Positions 48,562 through 58,257 of a stretch of 64,000 bases of DNA are shown here, one piece after another; the first letter of the stretch is position 1; every line of letters starts with the position of its first letter. Under the pieces are notes generated by a model. That model saw only the letters and a program-made list of their open reading frames with translations. It was not told the origin of the DNA and made no database searches. The DNA lies in NCBI RefSeq assembly GCF_900101475.1, contig NZ_FMZV01000002.1:310001-374000 (forward strand), written 5' to 3'. This DNA comes from Ruegeria marina. GTDB taxonomy: Bacteria > Pseudomonadota > Alphaproteobacteria > Rhodobacterales > Rhodobacteraceae. The translations under genes were made by a program, and so were the position numbers.

Positions 48562-49494
48562 ATGACTATCAAGTTCACGCGCCGTACCGCCTTGGCCGGA
48601 GCAGCCGCTCTTCCTTTGGCAGCCGCCGCGAAACCGGTGCTTGCGGCCGGGCATGGCGGCAACGCTGCCGCTCCTGTTGCCCGTTCCTTCAAACTTGGCG
48701 GTTTCGGGATAACCACGCTGCTGGACGGCAGCCTGCCGCGGGACGACGCAAAGGGCATTTTTGGCGGCGGCGCAAGCGACGAGGAATTCGCCCGCGTTTC
48801 GGCCGAAAACTTCATTCCTGCGGACATGGCACAGTTCTTCTTTACCCCGACTCTGGTCGATACCGGCTCGGAACTGGTGTTGTTCGACACCGGTCTGGGA
48901 CAGGGCGGAATCGTCACGGCGCTGGAAGCGGCCGGCGTTTCCCCCGATGCCATCGACGTGGTTGTCGTCACTCACATGCATCCTGACCATATCGGGGGCA
49001 TGATGACCGATGGCGCGCCGACATTCGCCAACGCGCGCTATGTCACGGGCACGACCGAATACGATTTCTGGTCTAGGGCCGAAGCCGGGAATCGCGTAGG
49101 CGATCTGGTAAAATCGAATGTGACCCCGCTGGTCGAGAAAATGACTTTTCTGGAACCTGGCGGCTCTGTCGTATCCGGCGTAACCGCAATCGATGCCAGT
49201 GGGCACACGCCCGGACACATGGTTTACATGCTGGAGAGCGAGGGGCAGAAGCTGATGCTGACGGCAGACCTCGCCAACCATTACGTCTGGTCCTTTGCCC
49301 ACCCTGAATGGGAGGTGCGGTTCGATATGGACAAGGCCCAGGCCACAGCCTCGCGGCGTAACATCCTGGGAATGCTGGCAGCTGACCGCGTTCCGATGAT
49401 CGGATATCACATGCCGTTCCCGGCGGTCGGCTATGTCGAGACCCGTGGCAACGGTTTCCGCTTCGTGCCGGTCAGTTACCAGATGATGGGCTGA
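48562..49494 (+). CDS. exported metallo-beta-lactamase-fold hydrolase
   Basis: The 310-residue protein has a twin-arginine-like signal (TRRTALAGAAALPLAAA). Metal motif H138-M-H140-P-D142-H143 is followed by H215 and D236 ligands. This is the AHL-lactonase/quorum-quenching-like branch of the MBL fold, but lactone activity is not demonstrated by sequence. Periplasmic location is expected. GGGAG precedes the ATG. Confidence 0.85.
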   Translation: MTIKFTRRTALAGAAALPLAAAAKPVLAAGHGGNAAAPVARSFKLGGFGITTLLDGSLPRDDAKGIFGGGASDEEFARVSAENFIPADMAQFFFTPTLVDTGSELVLFDTGLGQGGIVTALEAAGVSPDAIDVVVVTHMHPDHIGGMMTDGAPTFANARYVTGTTEYDFWSRAEAGNRVGDLVKSNVTPLVEKMTFLEPGGSVVSGVTAIDASGHTPGHMVYMLESEGQKLMLTADLANHYVWSFAHPEWEVRFDMDKAQATASRRNILGMLAADRVPMIGYHMPFPAVGYVETRGNGFRFVPVSYQMMG

Positions 49495-49588
49495 ACCAAG
49501 CGTTTCGGGAAAACACGCATCACCAATGCTCTGCCCTGCACGCGCGACATTCGCGATGCGCCATGCTTCTGCAAATTTGCGAAGGGCT

Positions 49589-50920
49589 CTAGTAACCCGG
49601 ATCCGGTGCGATCCGGCTGCCATCCGTGAAGCGTGACAGGCGAAATTCCCAGGGGTCGACCACCGGAGTTTCGCCTGTCACCAGTTCAGCCATGAGCCGC
49701 CCGGCACCGGGCCCGATGCCGAAGCCGTGGCCCGAGAAACCGGTGGCAATCCAGAGGCCGGGCAGTTGCCGAACGGCAGAGATAACGGGAATGGCATCCG
49801 GCATGACATCGATCAGCCCGGCCCAACTCTGCACGATCTCGGCACGTTCCAGCACCGGGAGTGCCCGGCGCGCGGCCGACCATGCCCCTCGCAGGTGTTT
49901 CTGAGATGGTTCCGGATCCAGAATCCGCGTCACCTCGAACGGTGTCACATCGCCGGGCTGCCAGCACCGTGCCTGACGAAGTTCGTCCAGCGACCGGCGC
50001 GAGAAACGAAACCTGAGCGATTTCCACTCCTGCCGAAAGGCGGGTAGAAAAGAACGAGCCAATCGGAAACTGTCTGGAACGATATCGACGGTATTCTGGT
50101 GTCCGCTGGCAATCGTATGCCCACCATCCGCGCGTTTGCGGATCGCAAAGGCATCCGTCCTCAGCGCGCATTCCGGCCCGCCAGGGGACGACGATGTCCT
50201 CAGCACGGTGTTCAGAACCCGCAATTGCGGCAAGGCCACGTCCGCGTTGCCTGCAAACAGGCGTGACCACGCACCACCCGCCAGGACCACCTGGGAACAA
50301 GCGACCCTGCCCCGTTCGGTGTAGACGCCGCTGAGCCGCCCGGCCTCGACATCCAGCGATCGCACCGCACATGCGGTGACAATCTGCGCACCCCGGTCGC
50401 GCGCGCCTTCGGCAATCGCCGACGAGGCCCATTGCGGCTCTGCCCGCCCGTCCAGCGGCATGTGCAGCGCCGCCTTCGTCTTCAGTTGGTGCCCCGGCAG
50501 CAACCGGCCGATTTCCGCGCCTTCAATCATTCTGGCGCCGGTCTCCATGCCATCCACATGGCGCATCCAGCGGGCAAGGTTTTCGGCCCCTCGCTTGCCC
50601 GAGGCACCGAACAGAATGCCCGAGCGGGTGAAGCCGGTGGCCCGCCCCAGCCGTGCGTCCAAATCCTGCCAGATGTCCAGCGAAGCCTGCATAAGTGGAA
50701 CTTCGCGCGGATCCCGCATTCCAAGACGGACCCAGCCCCAGTTGCGCGAGCTTTGTTCCGCACCGATCTGGCCCTTTTCACAAAGCAGCACGGACACGCC
50801 GCGATCAGCCAATTCCAGCGCGGTGGAAACCCCGATGATACCACCTCCGACGACCACCACATCAACGGATCGCGGTATGGACAGATCAGAGTAGAATTCG
50901 GTCAGGCGCGGTCCTGGCAT
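49589..50920 (-). CDS. FAD-dependent D-amino-acid/glycine oxidase-like (DadA family)
   Basis: The 443-residue flavoprotein has dinucleotide-binding VVGGGIIGVSTALELADRG near residue 25, GAEQSSRNWGWVRLG next to it, and C-terminal GFSGHGFGIGPGAGRLMAEL, all typical of DAO/DadA oxidoreductases. Candidate substrates are D-amino acids, sarcosine or opine-like amines. No partner genes are adjacent. Confidence 0.85.
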   Translation of the reverse strand: MPGPRLTEFYSDLSIPRSVDVVVVGGGIIGVSTALELADRGVSVLLCEKGQIGAEQSSRNWGWVRLGMRDPREVPLMQASLDIWQDLDARLGRATGFTRSGILFGASGKRGAENLARWMRHVDGMETGARMIEGAEIGRLLPGHQLKTKAALHMPLDGRAEPQWASSAIAEGARDRGAQIVTACAVRSLDVEAGRLSGVYTERGRVACSQVVLAGGAWSRLFAGNADVALPQLRVLNTVLRTSSSPGGPECALRTDAFAIRKRADGGHTIASGHQNTVDIVPDSFRLARSFLPAFRQEWKSLRFRFSRRSLDELRQARCWQPGDVTPFEVTRILDPEPSQKHLRGAWSAARRALPVLERAEIVQSWAGLIDVMPDAIPVISAVRQLPGLWIATGFSGHGFGIGPGAGRLMAELVTGETPVVDPWEFRLSRFTDGSRIAPDPGY

Positions 50921-51035
50921 GATCTCATACTGGCAACACAGACAACGGGCCAGTCATGCCCCCGACCGCCGATCAGGGAAAGGTGAAATTCGTTCGACGC
51001 CGATCACATCCTCATGTGCTGTGGCAGAACTGCAC

Positions 51036-51656
51036 TTACAGTTCGGCATCCTGTCTGTGCAAACGGTCGTAGAGCCTGTCGAACGGATCGGTCTGCATTT
51101 TTTCCGGTGGTGTAACCCCGGACTCGAAATCCGGAAGGTAGAGACCGTCCGTCCATCTTTCCGGCAGGTATGAAAGCCATTGTTCCATCGCCGTCGTACG
51201 GTTGACGGCCCAGTCACGCAACTGTTCGGCATGGCGGGGGCTGTACCGGGAAAGCAGATCGTATCCCTGCGCAGCGATTTCCATCGCCCGATCATGTCCG
51301 ATGGTCAGATACGGGACGACCAGAAGAGCCAGTAGCAGACAGAAGAACACGAGAAAGAGAATTGGCCACCCGATCAAAATGGCCAGGACAAGAATTGCCA
51401 GCGACACCCTCCATCTCGGTGGTCCGTCCGGCAACAGGCGCCGCATCCTGTCCGAGGCCGTTTGCCGAGGCCTGCCCATAACGGGTTCCGGCTCAGCCTC
51501 CCCGTCCTGAACAAGGTCCGGTTGCTGCTCTGGCGGAGAAACTTCCTCATCCAGCAGGACTCGGATCGTGTTGTCGATCAATCGCTCATCGACAGACTGT
51601 TCGTCGGAACCGATGATTTGTGCGGCGGACAGATGATGCGAGTAGACCGGCTTCAT
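51036..51656 (-). CDS. unknown membrane protein, tandem paralogue 1
   Basis: The 206-residue protein has a variable N-terminus (1-85), then a hydrophobic hairpin (VSLAILVLAILIGWPILFLVFFCLLLALLVV split into two helices) and a conserved tail with LPERWTDGLYLPDF and KMQTDPFDRL. The same tail occurs in the gene at 51843, so they are paralogues. GGAG precedes the ATG at 51656. No family recognised. Probably in a unit with nadE and paralogue 2. Confidence 0.65.
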   Translation of the reverse strand: MKPVYSHHLSAAQIIGSDEQSVDERLIDNTIRVLLDEEVSPPEQQPDLVQDGEAEPEPVMGRPRQTASDRMRRLLPDGPPRWRVSLAILVLAILIGWPILFLVFFCLLLALLVVPYLTIGHDRAMEIAAQGYDLLSRYSPRHAEQLRDWAVNRTTAMEQWLSYLPERWTDGLYLPDFESGVTPPEKMQTDPFDRLYDRLHRQDAEL

Positions 51657-51842
51657 GTGACTGGCTCCGAGCGATTTCGACTGCTTTTTCGCGACCGAAT
51701 TATCCAGACGCGTCTCACTGCTCGGGCAAAAACGCCAATTATGTGATCTTGCTTTGCCTATATCGACTTTTCGAAGGCAAATGAGGCACTATTCAGGCAG
51801 AAAGCCGGCGACACCAAGGAGTTTCGCGCAATCGACCGAGGC

Positions 51843-52442
51843 TCAGGCTTGGGCCTGTTCCGACCGGAGTCTTGCGAACGGATCTCTCTGCATCTTGTCG
51901 GGGCAGTCTGGTGTGGGCCCGAAATCCGGGAGATAGATCCCGGCGGTCCACCGCTCCGGCAAACGCCCAAGCAACCGCTCAAGCCGGTCAACCCGACGGA
52001 TGGCCCAGGCGCGCAATGCTTCCGCCTGCGCGGGTCTCCATCGCTGCAACCCGACAAAACAGGATGCCCCGATCGCAACGGACCGTTCTTGCCCGAGCAT
52101 CAGATAGGCAAGAGTGACCAAGGCAACCAGCAGGCCCATCGTAACCGGCAGGACCCAGGGGTAGGCGATGACCAACGCCAGCGCGAAAATGGCCGCGGAA
52201 TGGCTCCATCTGGGTTGATAACTCGGCCACATTCTTTTTGTTACTGGCGCTTCTCGCTCCGCCGTCGCGCACTCGGCAGGCGCAATCTCGGGAAGCTTCT
52301 TGCGCGGACGTCTTGCCGGAGCAACGACGGCTTCCCGCAGCGCAGCCTTGACCGCTTGTTCTATGGCCGCATCGTCGATCTCGAGCGGAGGCGATTTGAG
52401 CAACTCCAGCCTTTCCGGAGGCAAATTCAGTGGGTTCAACAT
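51843..52442 (-). CDS. unknown membrane protein, tandem paralogue 2
   Basis: A protein of 199 residues starts MLNPLNLPPERLELLKSPPL. It shows the same plan as its neighbour: a variable N-terminus, a two-helix hairpin (AAIFALALVIAYPWVLPVTMGLLVALVTLAYLML region), then LPERWTAGIYLPDF and KMQRDPFARL. GGAG six bases before the ATG at 52442 supports this start over the longer frame to 52556. It follows nadE by about 195 bp on the same strand. Confidence 0.65.
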   Translation of the reverse strand: MLNPLNLPPERLELLKSPPLEIDDAAIEQAVKAALREAVVAPARRPRKKLPEIAPAECATAEREAPVTKRMWPSYQPRWSHSAAIFALALVIAYPWVLPVTMGLLVALVTLAYLMLGQERSVAIGASCFVGLQRWRPAQAEALRAWAIRRVDRLERLLGRLPERWTAGIYLPDFGPTPDCPDKMQRDPFARLRSEQAQA

Positions 52443-52637
52443 GAGGCACTCCAAAATCCTGACACATTGTCTGCCGCAGATCGGAGTCCTGCCGTCCAGG
52501 GCGACAATCTGGGCAAGTGTGCCATGATCACGGCAATCAAGCCGCCAAATCGACATATTTAGGACAAATTTGCCTCAAATCGGATCAAGCTTCGGGATAG
52601 TTGCCGTCACTCCCGCCCGATTGTTGCCGGGCAGCGG

Positions 52638-54296
52638 TCAATCGGTATCGCGCCAGCGATTCACTATCGGGTAACGCCGATCCAGCCAGAACGAGCGCTG
52701 GGTCAACCGGGCGCCCGGCGCCGACTGGAACCGTTTGTACTCGCTGATATAGATCAGATGTTCGACTCTGCGTGCCACGTCCCGGTCGAATCCTGCGGCG
52801 ACACAATCCGCGACCGAACCGTCCCGATCGACAAGTATCTCGAGAATTGCATCCAGCACCGGATAATCAGGCAAGCTGTCGCTGTCCTTCTGGTCTTCCC
52901 GAAGTTCAGCACTGGGCGGCTTGTCGATGACCGAAGGCCGGATCACCTCACCCGCCGGCCCCATCATCCAGGGCCGATGGTTGGCGTTGCGCCAGCGGCA
53001 GGTTTCGAACACGCGGGTCTTGTAGAGATCCTTGATCGGGTTGTAGCCGCCGTTCATGTCGCCATAAATGGTGGCATATCCCACCGCGACCTCGGATTTG
53101 TTGCCGGTGGTCAGCAGCATCTCTCCGAACTTGTTCGACAGCGCCATCAACAAAAGCCCCCGCAGGCGTGACTGAATGTTCTCTTCGGTCAGGCCCGGTT
53201 CGGTCCCGGCAAAGAGCGGCGCCAGCGTATTGGTCACCGCCGCGCGGCTTTCGCTGATCGGGACATAGTCATATTTCACGCCCAGCGCTCGGGCCACCGC
53301 CTCGGCATCGTCCAGAGAGGACTGGCTGGTATATTCCGATGGCAGCATCACGCAGCGCACGTTTTCCGCGCCCAGCGCATCGACTGCAATCGCTGCGACA
53401 AGCGCAGAATCCACGCCGCCCGAGAGCCCCAGCAAAGCCTTGGAAAACCCGGACTTGCGCATATAGTCCCGCAGGCTTTCCACCATGACGCGATAGTCCT
53501 GTTCCCACGCATCCGGCAGGGGAGCGATGTCCGAGGCGGCGATGCGCCAACCCTCAGAACCTCTTTCGAGGTCCACATGCGCGACCGTTTCGTCGAAAAC
53601 CGGCAACCGGAACGCCAAGGCACCGCCCGGGTTCAGGCCAAAGCTTGCGCCGTCAAACACCTGATCATCCTGCCCCCCCACCATGTTGAGGTAGATCAAT
53701 GGCAATCCCGTTTCGACGACCCGCGCCACCATCTCGTTGATCCGAAAGTCGTACTTGCCGCGAAAATAAGGTGATCCGTTGGGGATCAGCAAGAACTCCG
53801 CCCCGGTTTCGGCAAGTGTCTCGGCCACGTCCTCGTGCCAGGCGTCCTCGCAGATCGGGCTGCCGACACGGGTATTGCCCACCGAATACGGGCCACCGAG
53901 CGGTCCAACGTCGAAAATGCGCAATTCGTCGAAAACGGTCTCATTGGGCAGGTGATGCTTCAACGACCGACTGGCAATCCGCCCGCCCTTGAGGATCAGG
54001 TAGGCATTGTAGAGCTTGCCGTTCTCGACCCAGGGACCGCCAAGGGCCAGTGCCGGCCCGTCGGCACAGTCACGGGCCAGTGTTTCGACCGCAGCAATCG
54101 CGGCACGATGAAAAGAGGGCTTCATCACCAGATCCTGGGTATTGTACCCGGTAATGAACATTTCTGGCAGCGCCACGAGGTCGGCACCCGCTGCGCGCCC
54201 CTGTTCCCAGACCTGCCGCGCCTTTTCCGCGTTACCGGCCAGATCCCCGACGGTCGGGTTGAATTGCGCCAAAGTGATGCGGAAACGCTCGGCCAT
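52638..54296 (-). CDS. nadE: NadE, glutamine-hydrolysing NAD+ synthetase
   Basis: The 552-residue two-domain enzyme has an N-terminal nitrilase-type glutaminase with E (ALPEMFITGY), K (RSLKHHLPNE) and C (GSPICEDAWHED), and a C-terminal NAD synthetase domain with PP-loop LGLSGGVDSALVA. It converts NaAD to NAD+ with glutamine as the ammonia source. It completes the pathway begun by nadD at 34112. Confidence 0.95.
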   Translation of the reverse strand: MAERFRITLAQFNPTVGDLAGNAEKARQVWEQGRAAGADLVALPEMFITGYNTQDLVMKPSFHRAAIAAVETLARDCADGPALALGGPWVENGKLYNAYLILKGGRIASRSLKHHLPNETVFDELRIFDVGPLGGPYSVGNTRVGSPICEDAWHEDVAETLAETGAEFLLIPNGSPYFRGKYDFRINEMVARVVETGLPLIYLNMVGGQDDQVFDGASFGLNPGGALAFRLPVFDETVAHVDLERGSEGWRIAASDIAPLPDAWEQDYRVMVESLRDYMRKSGFSKALLGLSGGVDSALVAAIAVDALGAENVRCVMLPSEYTSQSSLDDAEAVARALGVKYDYVPISESRAAVTNTLAPLFAGTEPGLTEENIQSRLRGLLLMALSNKFGEMLLTTGNKSEVAVGYATIYGDMNGGYNPIKDLYKTRVFETCRWRNANHRPWMMGPAGEVIRPSVIDKPPSAELREDQKDSDSLPDYPVLDAILEILVDRDGSVADCVAAGFDRDVARRVEHLIYISEYKRFQSAPGARLTQRSFWLDRRYPIVNRWRDTD

Positions 54297-54454
54297 ATCG
54301 CCCTCTCAGCCTGTCCTTCGGATAGCCGATTTAGCAGATCGGTGCGCAAGGGAAAGCCATATGCGGCAAAAGACATTGCTCCCGCTCCAAGCCTGCCGTA
54401 ATTTTGCCGTGCCGCACAGCACCACACGGCCGACAGGCAGACAGAGGCACAAGA

Positions 54455-55876
54455 ATGAGCATCACCCGGAAAAGTTTCGCTTTCGTCGCTGCGATGGCGG
54501 TGTCGCAAACCGCAATTGCGCAGGACTCGCAGGTTCTGACGACACAAGACGATATCGGCGGCGTATACGAAGGGACCTTCCGGGGCGGGCTTCAACATGG
54601 AACTGGCACATATCGCTTGCCCAACGGCTACGAGTACACCGGAGAATGGGTCGATGGCGAGATCCGCGGCCACGGTGTCGCGCGGTTTCCCAACGGATCC
54701 GTCTATGAAGGGCAGTTCGCAAAGGGGAAACCCGAGGGGATGGGCAAGATCACGTTCTCTGACGGCGGCACCTACGAGGGCGAATGGTCCAACGGCGTGA
54801 TCAATGGCCAGGGCGTCGCGATCTATGCCAATGGCGTCCGATACGAGGGCGGTTTCCGGGAGGCCAAGCACCATGGCAAGGGCGTGATGCAAAGCCCGGG
54901 CGGGTATGTCTACGACGGTGACTGGGTGGATGGCGAGAAAGAGGGCATGGGCAAGATAACCTATCCCGATGGCGCCGTCTACGAAGGCCAGATCCTTGCC
55001 GGCCAGCGCCACGGTGAAGGCAAGCTGATCCTGCCCGACGGGTTGGTCTACGTGGGTCTCTGGGCTGACGGGCAGATCAATGGCCATGGCACGCTGACAC
55101 AGGCCAATGGCGACGTCTACGAAGGCGAACTGGTCGCCGGACGCCGGCAGGGGATGGGCAAGGTCACTTATGCCAATGGCGACATTTATGAAGGCCAGTT
55201 CGCCGACGACCGGCGCGAAGGACAGGGCACATTCACAGGGACCGACGGCTATGTCTATACCGGCGCCTGGGTGGCTGGCCAGATCGAGGGCGAGGGCCAG
55301 GTGACCTATCCCGACGGCTCGATCTACGAGGGCAGTTTCCGCGCCGACCTGGCAGACGGCAAGGGCAAGATCACCTATCCCGACGGATCCAGCTATGATG
55401 GCGATTGGGTGGCCGGGGTGATCGAAGGCAGTGGCACCGCCGTCTACCCCAACGGCATTGTCTACGAAGGCGAGTTCAAGAACGCGCGCAACCACGGTCA
55501 GGGCGTTATGACCTATGCCGACGGCTACCGCTACGAAGGCGAATGGCAGGATGGTGTTCGCCATGGCCAGGGCAAGGCAACCTATCCCGATGGCTCGGTC
55601 TACACCGGCCAGTACGTGAACGGGCAGCGCGAAGGCGAAGGCGAAATCGTGATGGCCGACGGGTTCCGCTACAAGGGGCAGTGGGAAGACGGCAAGATCA
55701 GCGGCGTCGGTGTGGCAACCTATGCCAACGGCGACGTGTACGAAGGCCATTTCCGCAATGGCAAGCGCCAGGGCGAAGGCACGATGAAATATGCCGGCGG
55801 GCAAGAGGAAAGCGGCACCTGGGACAATGGAGCCCTGAACCGCGACGAGGCCGCACCTGCCGCCTCGGACGGCTAG
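54455..55876 (+). CDS. exported MORN-repeat protein
   Basis: The 473-residue protein has a signal peptide (MSITRKSFAFVAAMAVSQTAIA) and then about 19 consecutive 23-residue MORN repeats (YEGxWxxGxxxGxGxxxYxdG), for example YTGEWVDGEIRGHGVARFPNG. The repeats run almost to the C-terminus, with no enzymatic domain. MORN arrays form elongated beta sheets and bind membranes or proteins in eukaryotes; in bacteria the role is unclear. It overlaps the convergent photolyase gene by 4 bp. Confidence 0.88.
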   Translation: MSITRKSFAFVAAMAVSQTAIAQDSQVLTTQDDIGGVYEGTFRGGLQHGTGTYRLPNGYEYTGEWVDGEIRGHGVARFPNGSVYEGQFAKGKPEGMGKITFSDGGTYEGEWSNGVINGQGVAIYANGVRYEGGFREAKHHGKGVMQSPGGYVYDGDWVDGEKEGMGKITYPDGAVYEGQILAGQRHGEGKLILPDGLVYVGLWADGQINGHGTLTQANGDVYEGELVAGRRQGMGKVTYANGDIYEGQFADDRREGQGTFTGTDGYVYTGAWVAGQIEGEGQVTYPDGSIYEGSFRADLADGKGKITYPDGSSYDGDWVAGVIEGSGTAVYPNGIVYEGEFKNARNHGQGVMTYADGYRYEGEWQDGVRHGQGKATYPDGSVYTGQYVNGQREGEGEIVMADGFRYKGQWEDGKISGVGVATYANGDVYEGHFRNGKRQGEGTMKYAGGQEESGTWDNGALNRDEAAPAASDG

Positions 55877-57399
55877 ACCGTTTCACGCCTTTCGAGCTTT
55901 TCGAGGAATGCGGATGCGTCTGCGATTATTTGCCGCCGACGCGTTTCATCCATCCGATCCCAGGTCCGGTAAGCATTGCCCATGCGCGGGTTATCGGCGA
56001 ACCGGTCCCGGTGCCTGTCGAGGAAGTGCCAGTACAGAGCGTTGAACGGACAGGCGTTCGGACCGGTTTTCGCCTGCACATCATAGAAGCACCGTTTGCA
56101 GTAATCCGACATTCGGTTGATATAGGCGCCCCCCGAAACATAGGGCTTGGACGCAACAAGCCCACCATCGGCAAACTGGCTCATTCCCAGCGTGTTCGGT
56201 GCCTCGACCCATTCAAAGGCGTCTGCGTAAACCGCCAGATACCATTCGTGCACCTGCTGCGGGTCCACTCCGGCCAGCAGGGCGAAATTGCCCGTGACCA
56301 TAAGGCGCTGGATGTGATGGGCATATGCTTCGTCCCGGGTTTGCGCGACGGCCTCCGCCAGGCAATGCATCCGCGTATCGGCCCCCCAATACAGCGGCGG
56401 CAGTTCGCGGTCATGTTCCAGAAAGTTGCGTGTCGTGTAACCGGGACCTTCGAGAAAATAGATGCCCCGCACGTATTCCCGCCATCCGATGATCTGCCGG
56501 ATGAACCCTTCGACCGAATTCAGGGGAACCCTGCCCGCGCGCCATGCCGCCTCTGCTGCCCGACAGACCTCCATGGGTTCCAGCAGGCCGATATTGAGGT
56601 AGACGGAAATTGCAGCATGGTTCAGGAATCGTTCACCGGTCAACATCGCATCCTGGTAGTCGCCGAACCATGGCAGAGCCTTTGACACGAAATGATCAAG
56701 CGCGGCGAGGGCCTGAACACGGTCGGTGGCAAACCAGAACGGGCGCAATGTCCCGAAGTGTTCGCCGAATCTTTCTTCGACGCACGCAAGCACCTCTTCG
56801 GTGATTGCATCTGGTTCAAACCGCATCGGCACCGGGAAAACCGCATCTTTCGGAGGGACCTTGCGGTTTTCCATGTCATAGTTCCACTTCCCTCCGACCG
56901 GCCGATCGCCCTCCATCAATAAGCCGGTCTTGCGGCGCATCTCGCGATAGAACCACTCCATGCGCAATTGTTTGCGCCCCTTCGCCCAGTTCCGGAAATC
57001 GGAACGGCGTGAAACAAATCGCGCGTCGGGAAGAAACCGAACCGCCAAGGGCAGGTCTTGTAACTCCTGGATCAGGCGCCATTCACCCGGCGTTGTCAGC
57101 AGGACCTCGACCGCCCCGGTCTCGCTGGCCCGGCGCAAGAGTTCGCCCGATACCGACCCGGTGTTTTCCGGGTCGTCAAGACGCGTATAGGCCAAGCCCC
57201 ACCCCATCGCGCGCAACCGTGCGGCGAACTTGCGCATTGCCGACAGGATCAGCGCAATCTTCCGGGGATGATGCGCGACATATTCCGTTTCGGCGGCCAC
57301 CTCAGCCATGATGACAAGATCACGCGCCTTGTCCGCCGATGCAAGCGCCGTCAGGCTTTCGCTCAGTTGATCTCCCAAGACAAGAATGAGGCGCGTCAC
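55873..57399 (-). CDS. phrB: FeS-BCP photolyase/cryptochrome (PhrB/CryB-type)
   Basis: The 508-residue protein of the deoxyribodipyrimidine photolyase-related (FeS-BCP) family resembles Agrobacterium PhrB and Rhodobacter CryB. The N-terminal LILVLGDQLS and MEWFYREMRRKTGLLMEGD are typical. Four cysteines that would hold the 4Fe-4S cluster are present: MHCLAEA, and YCKRC with ACPFNALYW. It repairs (6-4) photoproducts or acts as a blue-light sensor. The GTG at 57399 overlaps the stop of the upstream SDR gene (GTGA). Confidence 0.9.
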   Translation of the reverse strand: MTRLILVLGDQLSESLTALASADKARDLVIMAEVAAETEYVAHHPRKIALILSAMRKFAARLRAMGWGLAYTRLDDPENTGSVSGELLRRASETGAVEVLLTTPGEWRLIQELQDLPLAVRFLPDARFVSRRSDFRNWAKGRKQLRMEWFYREMRRKTGLLMEGDRPVGGKWNYDMENRKVPPKDAVFPVPMRFEPDAITEEVLACVEERFGEHFGTLRPFWFATDRVQALAALDHFVSKALPWFGDYQDAMLTGERFLNHAAISVYLNIGLLEPMEVCRAAEAAWRAGRVPLNSVEGFIRQIIGWREYVRGIYFLEGPGYTTRNFLEHDRELPPLYWGADTRMHCLAEAVAQTRDEAYAHHIQRLMVTGNFALLAGVDPQQVHEWYLAVYADAFEWVEAPNTLGMSQFADGGLVASKPYVSGGAYINRMSDYCKRCFYDVQAKTGPNACPFNALYWHFLDRHRDRFADNPRMGNAYRTWDRMDETRRRQIIADASAFLEKLERRETV

Positions 57400-58061
57400 C
57401 ACGGCACTTCCTTGCCCGCCCAATCATAGAAGCCGCCCGAATGTGCCGGTGTCAGTTTTGCGATCACCCGCAACAGGTTCGAAGCCGCCTCATCCGGCGG
57501 CGCGGCGGGGTAGCGCCCCAGATATTTCTCTGTGAACGCGGTCGCCACTGTCCCGGGGTGCAGCGAGACGCAGATGGCCTGCTTGTGAGTGCGCGCCAGT
57601 TCGATGGCCCCGGTGCGGACGATCTGGTTCAACGCCGCCTTTGCCGAACGATAACTCATCCATCCGCCCAGACGATTATCCCCGATTGATCCGACCCTGG
57701 CCGAAAGGGCCGCGAACACCGCGCGGCGATCACGCGGCAAGAGTCGGGCCGACTCGCGCAGCACAAGCGCAGGCCCGACAGCATTCAAGGCAAACTGATC
57801 CAGCATGGCCCGGGCCGAAAGGGCGCGCACCGACTTCTCGGGGCCGGATCCACCGATTTCCAGCGCGCCCGTGGCTACGAGAATCAGATCAAATTTCACA
57901 TCAAGAGCCTGCAAGCCCGCCGCCACGGCGTGTTCATCCGTCAGGTCGAACCCATCAACCGAACGCGACAGTCGGGTGACAGCGACGCCCAACCGTTCCA
58001 GTTGTGCCGCCACGGCTCTGCCGATGCCACCTGAGGCGCCTATCACAAGGGCATTTTCCAT
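57396..58061 (-). CDS. short-chain dehydrogenase coupled to phrB
   Basis: The 221-residue Rossmann SDR has the cofactor motif GASGGIGRAVA and the YxxxK motif in YRSAKAALNQ with preceding SARVGSIGD. It fits the CsgA/C-factor-like small SDR group. Its stop codon overlaps the phrB start, so the two are translationally coupled. Substrate unknown. Confidence 0.85.
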   Translation of the reverse strand: MENALVIGASGGIGRAVAAQLERLGVAVTRLSRSVDGFDLTDEHAVAAGLQALDVKFDLILVATGALEIGGSGPEKSVRALSARAMLDQFALNAVGPALVLRESARLLPRDRRAVFAALSARVGSIGDNRLGGWMSYRSAKAALNQIVRTGAIELARTHKQAICVSLHPGTVATAFTEKYLGRYPAAPPDEAASNLLRVIAKLTPAHSGGFYDWAGKEVPW

Positions 58062-58170
58062 AGTCTGCCAGCTAGAAGGAAAGGAACCGCGATCAATAGG
58101 ATGCGTCGCAATTCCCGCCCTCGCATTTTCGCCCTTCCCATTCGCGATGCGGCCTGTATAACCTCACGTC

Positions 58171-58257
58171 ATGATCAACCGCGCAGATATCCTTTTGACC
58201 GGCAACGCCATTCGTGGCGCCGCTCTGCGTGGTCTACTGATCCTAATCCGCCTCTGA
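58171..58257 (+). CDS. leuL: leuA leader peptide (attenuator)
   Basis: A 28-codon frame starts MINRADILLTGNAIRG and ends AALRGLLILIRL-stop, with five leucines and two isoleucines in the last ten codons, including two rare CTA codons. It is 80 bp upstream of leuA and its stop lies within the first arm of a strong hairpin, the layout of a transcription attenuator. The call rests on position and composition. Confidence 0.7.
   Translation: MINRADILLTGNAIRGAALRGLLILIRL

Noticed and set aside
54530-55830. 69-bp periodicity resembling a tandem repeat array
   Set aside because: It is the coding of 23-residue MORN repeats in one uninterrupted frame.
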